A stretch of 5,114 nt of DNA from Alphaproteobacteria bacterium. Its GTDB lineage: Bacteria > Pseudomonadota > Alphaproteobacteria > Sphingomonadales > Rhodothalassiaceae. Shown one piece after another: positions 4,673 through 5,114 of this stretch. The notes beneath the pieces were generated by a model. That model did not search any database, had not been told where the DNA came from, and saw only the letters and a program-made list of their open reading frames with translations. The stretch is from NCBI GenBank assembly GCA_003695555.1, contig RFIU01000273.1:1-5114 (forward strand). Direction: 5' to 3'. The number at the start of each line of letters is the position of its first letter. Positions within the stretch are counted from its first letter, which is position 1. A program made the translations under genes and the position numbers.

Positions 4673-5114
4673 TGACATCAGCGGCGCAAGGCAGGGGCTG
4701 GCGGATCCGGGTTGACCGTGGCGGCACCTTTACCGATCTGGTCGCCATCGACCCGCAGGGCGGACTTCGGATTGCAAAGCTGCTCTCGCGCGATCCGGCA
4801 CGCTACCGTGACGCGACCGTCGAAGGCGTGCGCCGGCTGCTCGGACTCGGGCGCGACGATCCGATTCCGACCGACGAGATCGCCGAGATCCGCATCGGCA
4901 CGACGGTGGCGACCAATGCCCTGCTCGAACGCAAGGGCGCGCCGACGCTGCTGGTCGCCACCGAAGGCCTCGCCGAAGCCGTACACCTTGGGCGCACCCA
5001 TCGACCCGACCTCTTCGCCCTCGAGATCCGCCGTCCCCCTCCGCTCCACGAGGCGATCGTCGAGGCGCGCGAACGGATCGACGCGCGGGGAAAGACCGTC
5101 ATCCCCTTCGACAC
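4672..5114 (+). CDS. oplAH: 5-oxoprolinase (ATP-hydrolysing), N-terminal part, runs off the window
   Basis: The first 147 residues of a protein with a hydantoinase A N-terminal domain are present, with no stop before the window edge; full-length family members have about 1,200-1,300 residues. The enzyme opens 5-oxo-L-proline to L-glutamate using ATP, in the gamma-glutamyl (glutathione) cycle, in the cytoplasm. VDRGGTFTD (14-22) is the nucleotide-binding motif; the DRGG form is typical of 5-oxoprolinase, whereas HyuA and acetone carboxylase relatives usually read D-x-GG with V, I or T. KLLSRDPARYRDATVEGVRR (36-55) and RIGTTVATNALLERKGA (74-90) also match the OPLAH type closely, as does RPDLFAL (111-117). 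ATG 4672 is the only standard start after an in-frame stop at 4633-4635. The upstream ribosome site is poor (see the leader entry). The gene is 114 bp behind the DoxX-like gene on the same strand and may be co-transcribed with it or have its own promoter. Confidence 0.9.
   Translation, partial: MTSAAQGRGWRIRVDRGGTFTDLVAIDPQGGLRIAKLLSRDPARYRDATVEGVRRLLGLGRDDPIPTDEIAEIRIGTTVATNALLERKGAPTLLVATEGLAEAVHLGRTHRPDLFALEIRRPPPLHEAIVEARERIDARGKTVIPFD

Noticed and set aside
1..5114. Mobile element, CRISPR, tRNA, rRNA or defence-system signatures
   Set aside because: No transposase, integrase, direct-repeat/spacer pattern, RNA-gene sequence or defence gene was seen; composition looks uniform.

Overview
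The window is GC-rich DNA (roughly two thirds G+C by eye), densely coding, and reads as ordinary chromosome of an alphaproteobacterium. The basis is the amidase and DjlA-type proteins, whose motifs and adjacency resemble alphaproteobacterial versions, plus the codon use. I cannot name a genus. I see no mobile element, CRISPR array, tRNA or rRNA.

Layout: (1) 68-1150, + strand: a Tat-exported ApbE-type FAD:protein FMN transferase. A perfect GATTATC-N7-GATAATC inverted repeat lies just upstream and covers a possible -10. (2) 4002 down to 1175, - strand: a compact three-gene operon. It starts with a TerB/J-domain co-chaperone (DjlA type), then a zinc N-acetylmuramoyl-L-alanine amidase with a C-terminal peptidoglycan-binding domain, then an unrecognised membrane-anchored helical-repeat (TPR-like) protein that overlaps the amidase stop by ATGA. 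This operon converges on apbE with only 24 bp between them. (3) 4120-4557, + strand: a four-helix DoxX-like membrane protein, divergent from the operon. (4) 4672 to the window end, + strand: the N-terminal 147 residues of an ATP-dependent 5-oxoprolinase (OPLAH type), cut by the window edge.

The 117-bp divergent region (4003-4119) holds two sigma70-like promoters facing opposite ways, both with 17-bp spacers, whose -10 boxes share the same TATA. The operon and the DoxX-like gene may therefore compete for polymerase. The amidase-DjlA-TPR set suggests cell-wall turnover or envelope quality control. The DoxX-like/5-oxoprolinase pair suggests a loose link to glutathione or thiol metabolism, by position only.

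No clearly new multi-gene system stands out. The best leads are the uncharacterised TPR-like envelope protein, the shared-core divergent promoter, the inverted repeat before apbE, and a marked excess of the palindrome CGATCG, including a cluster with 12/36/12-bp spacing.
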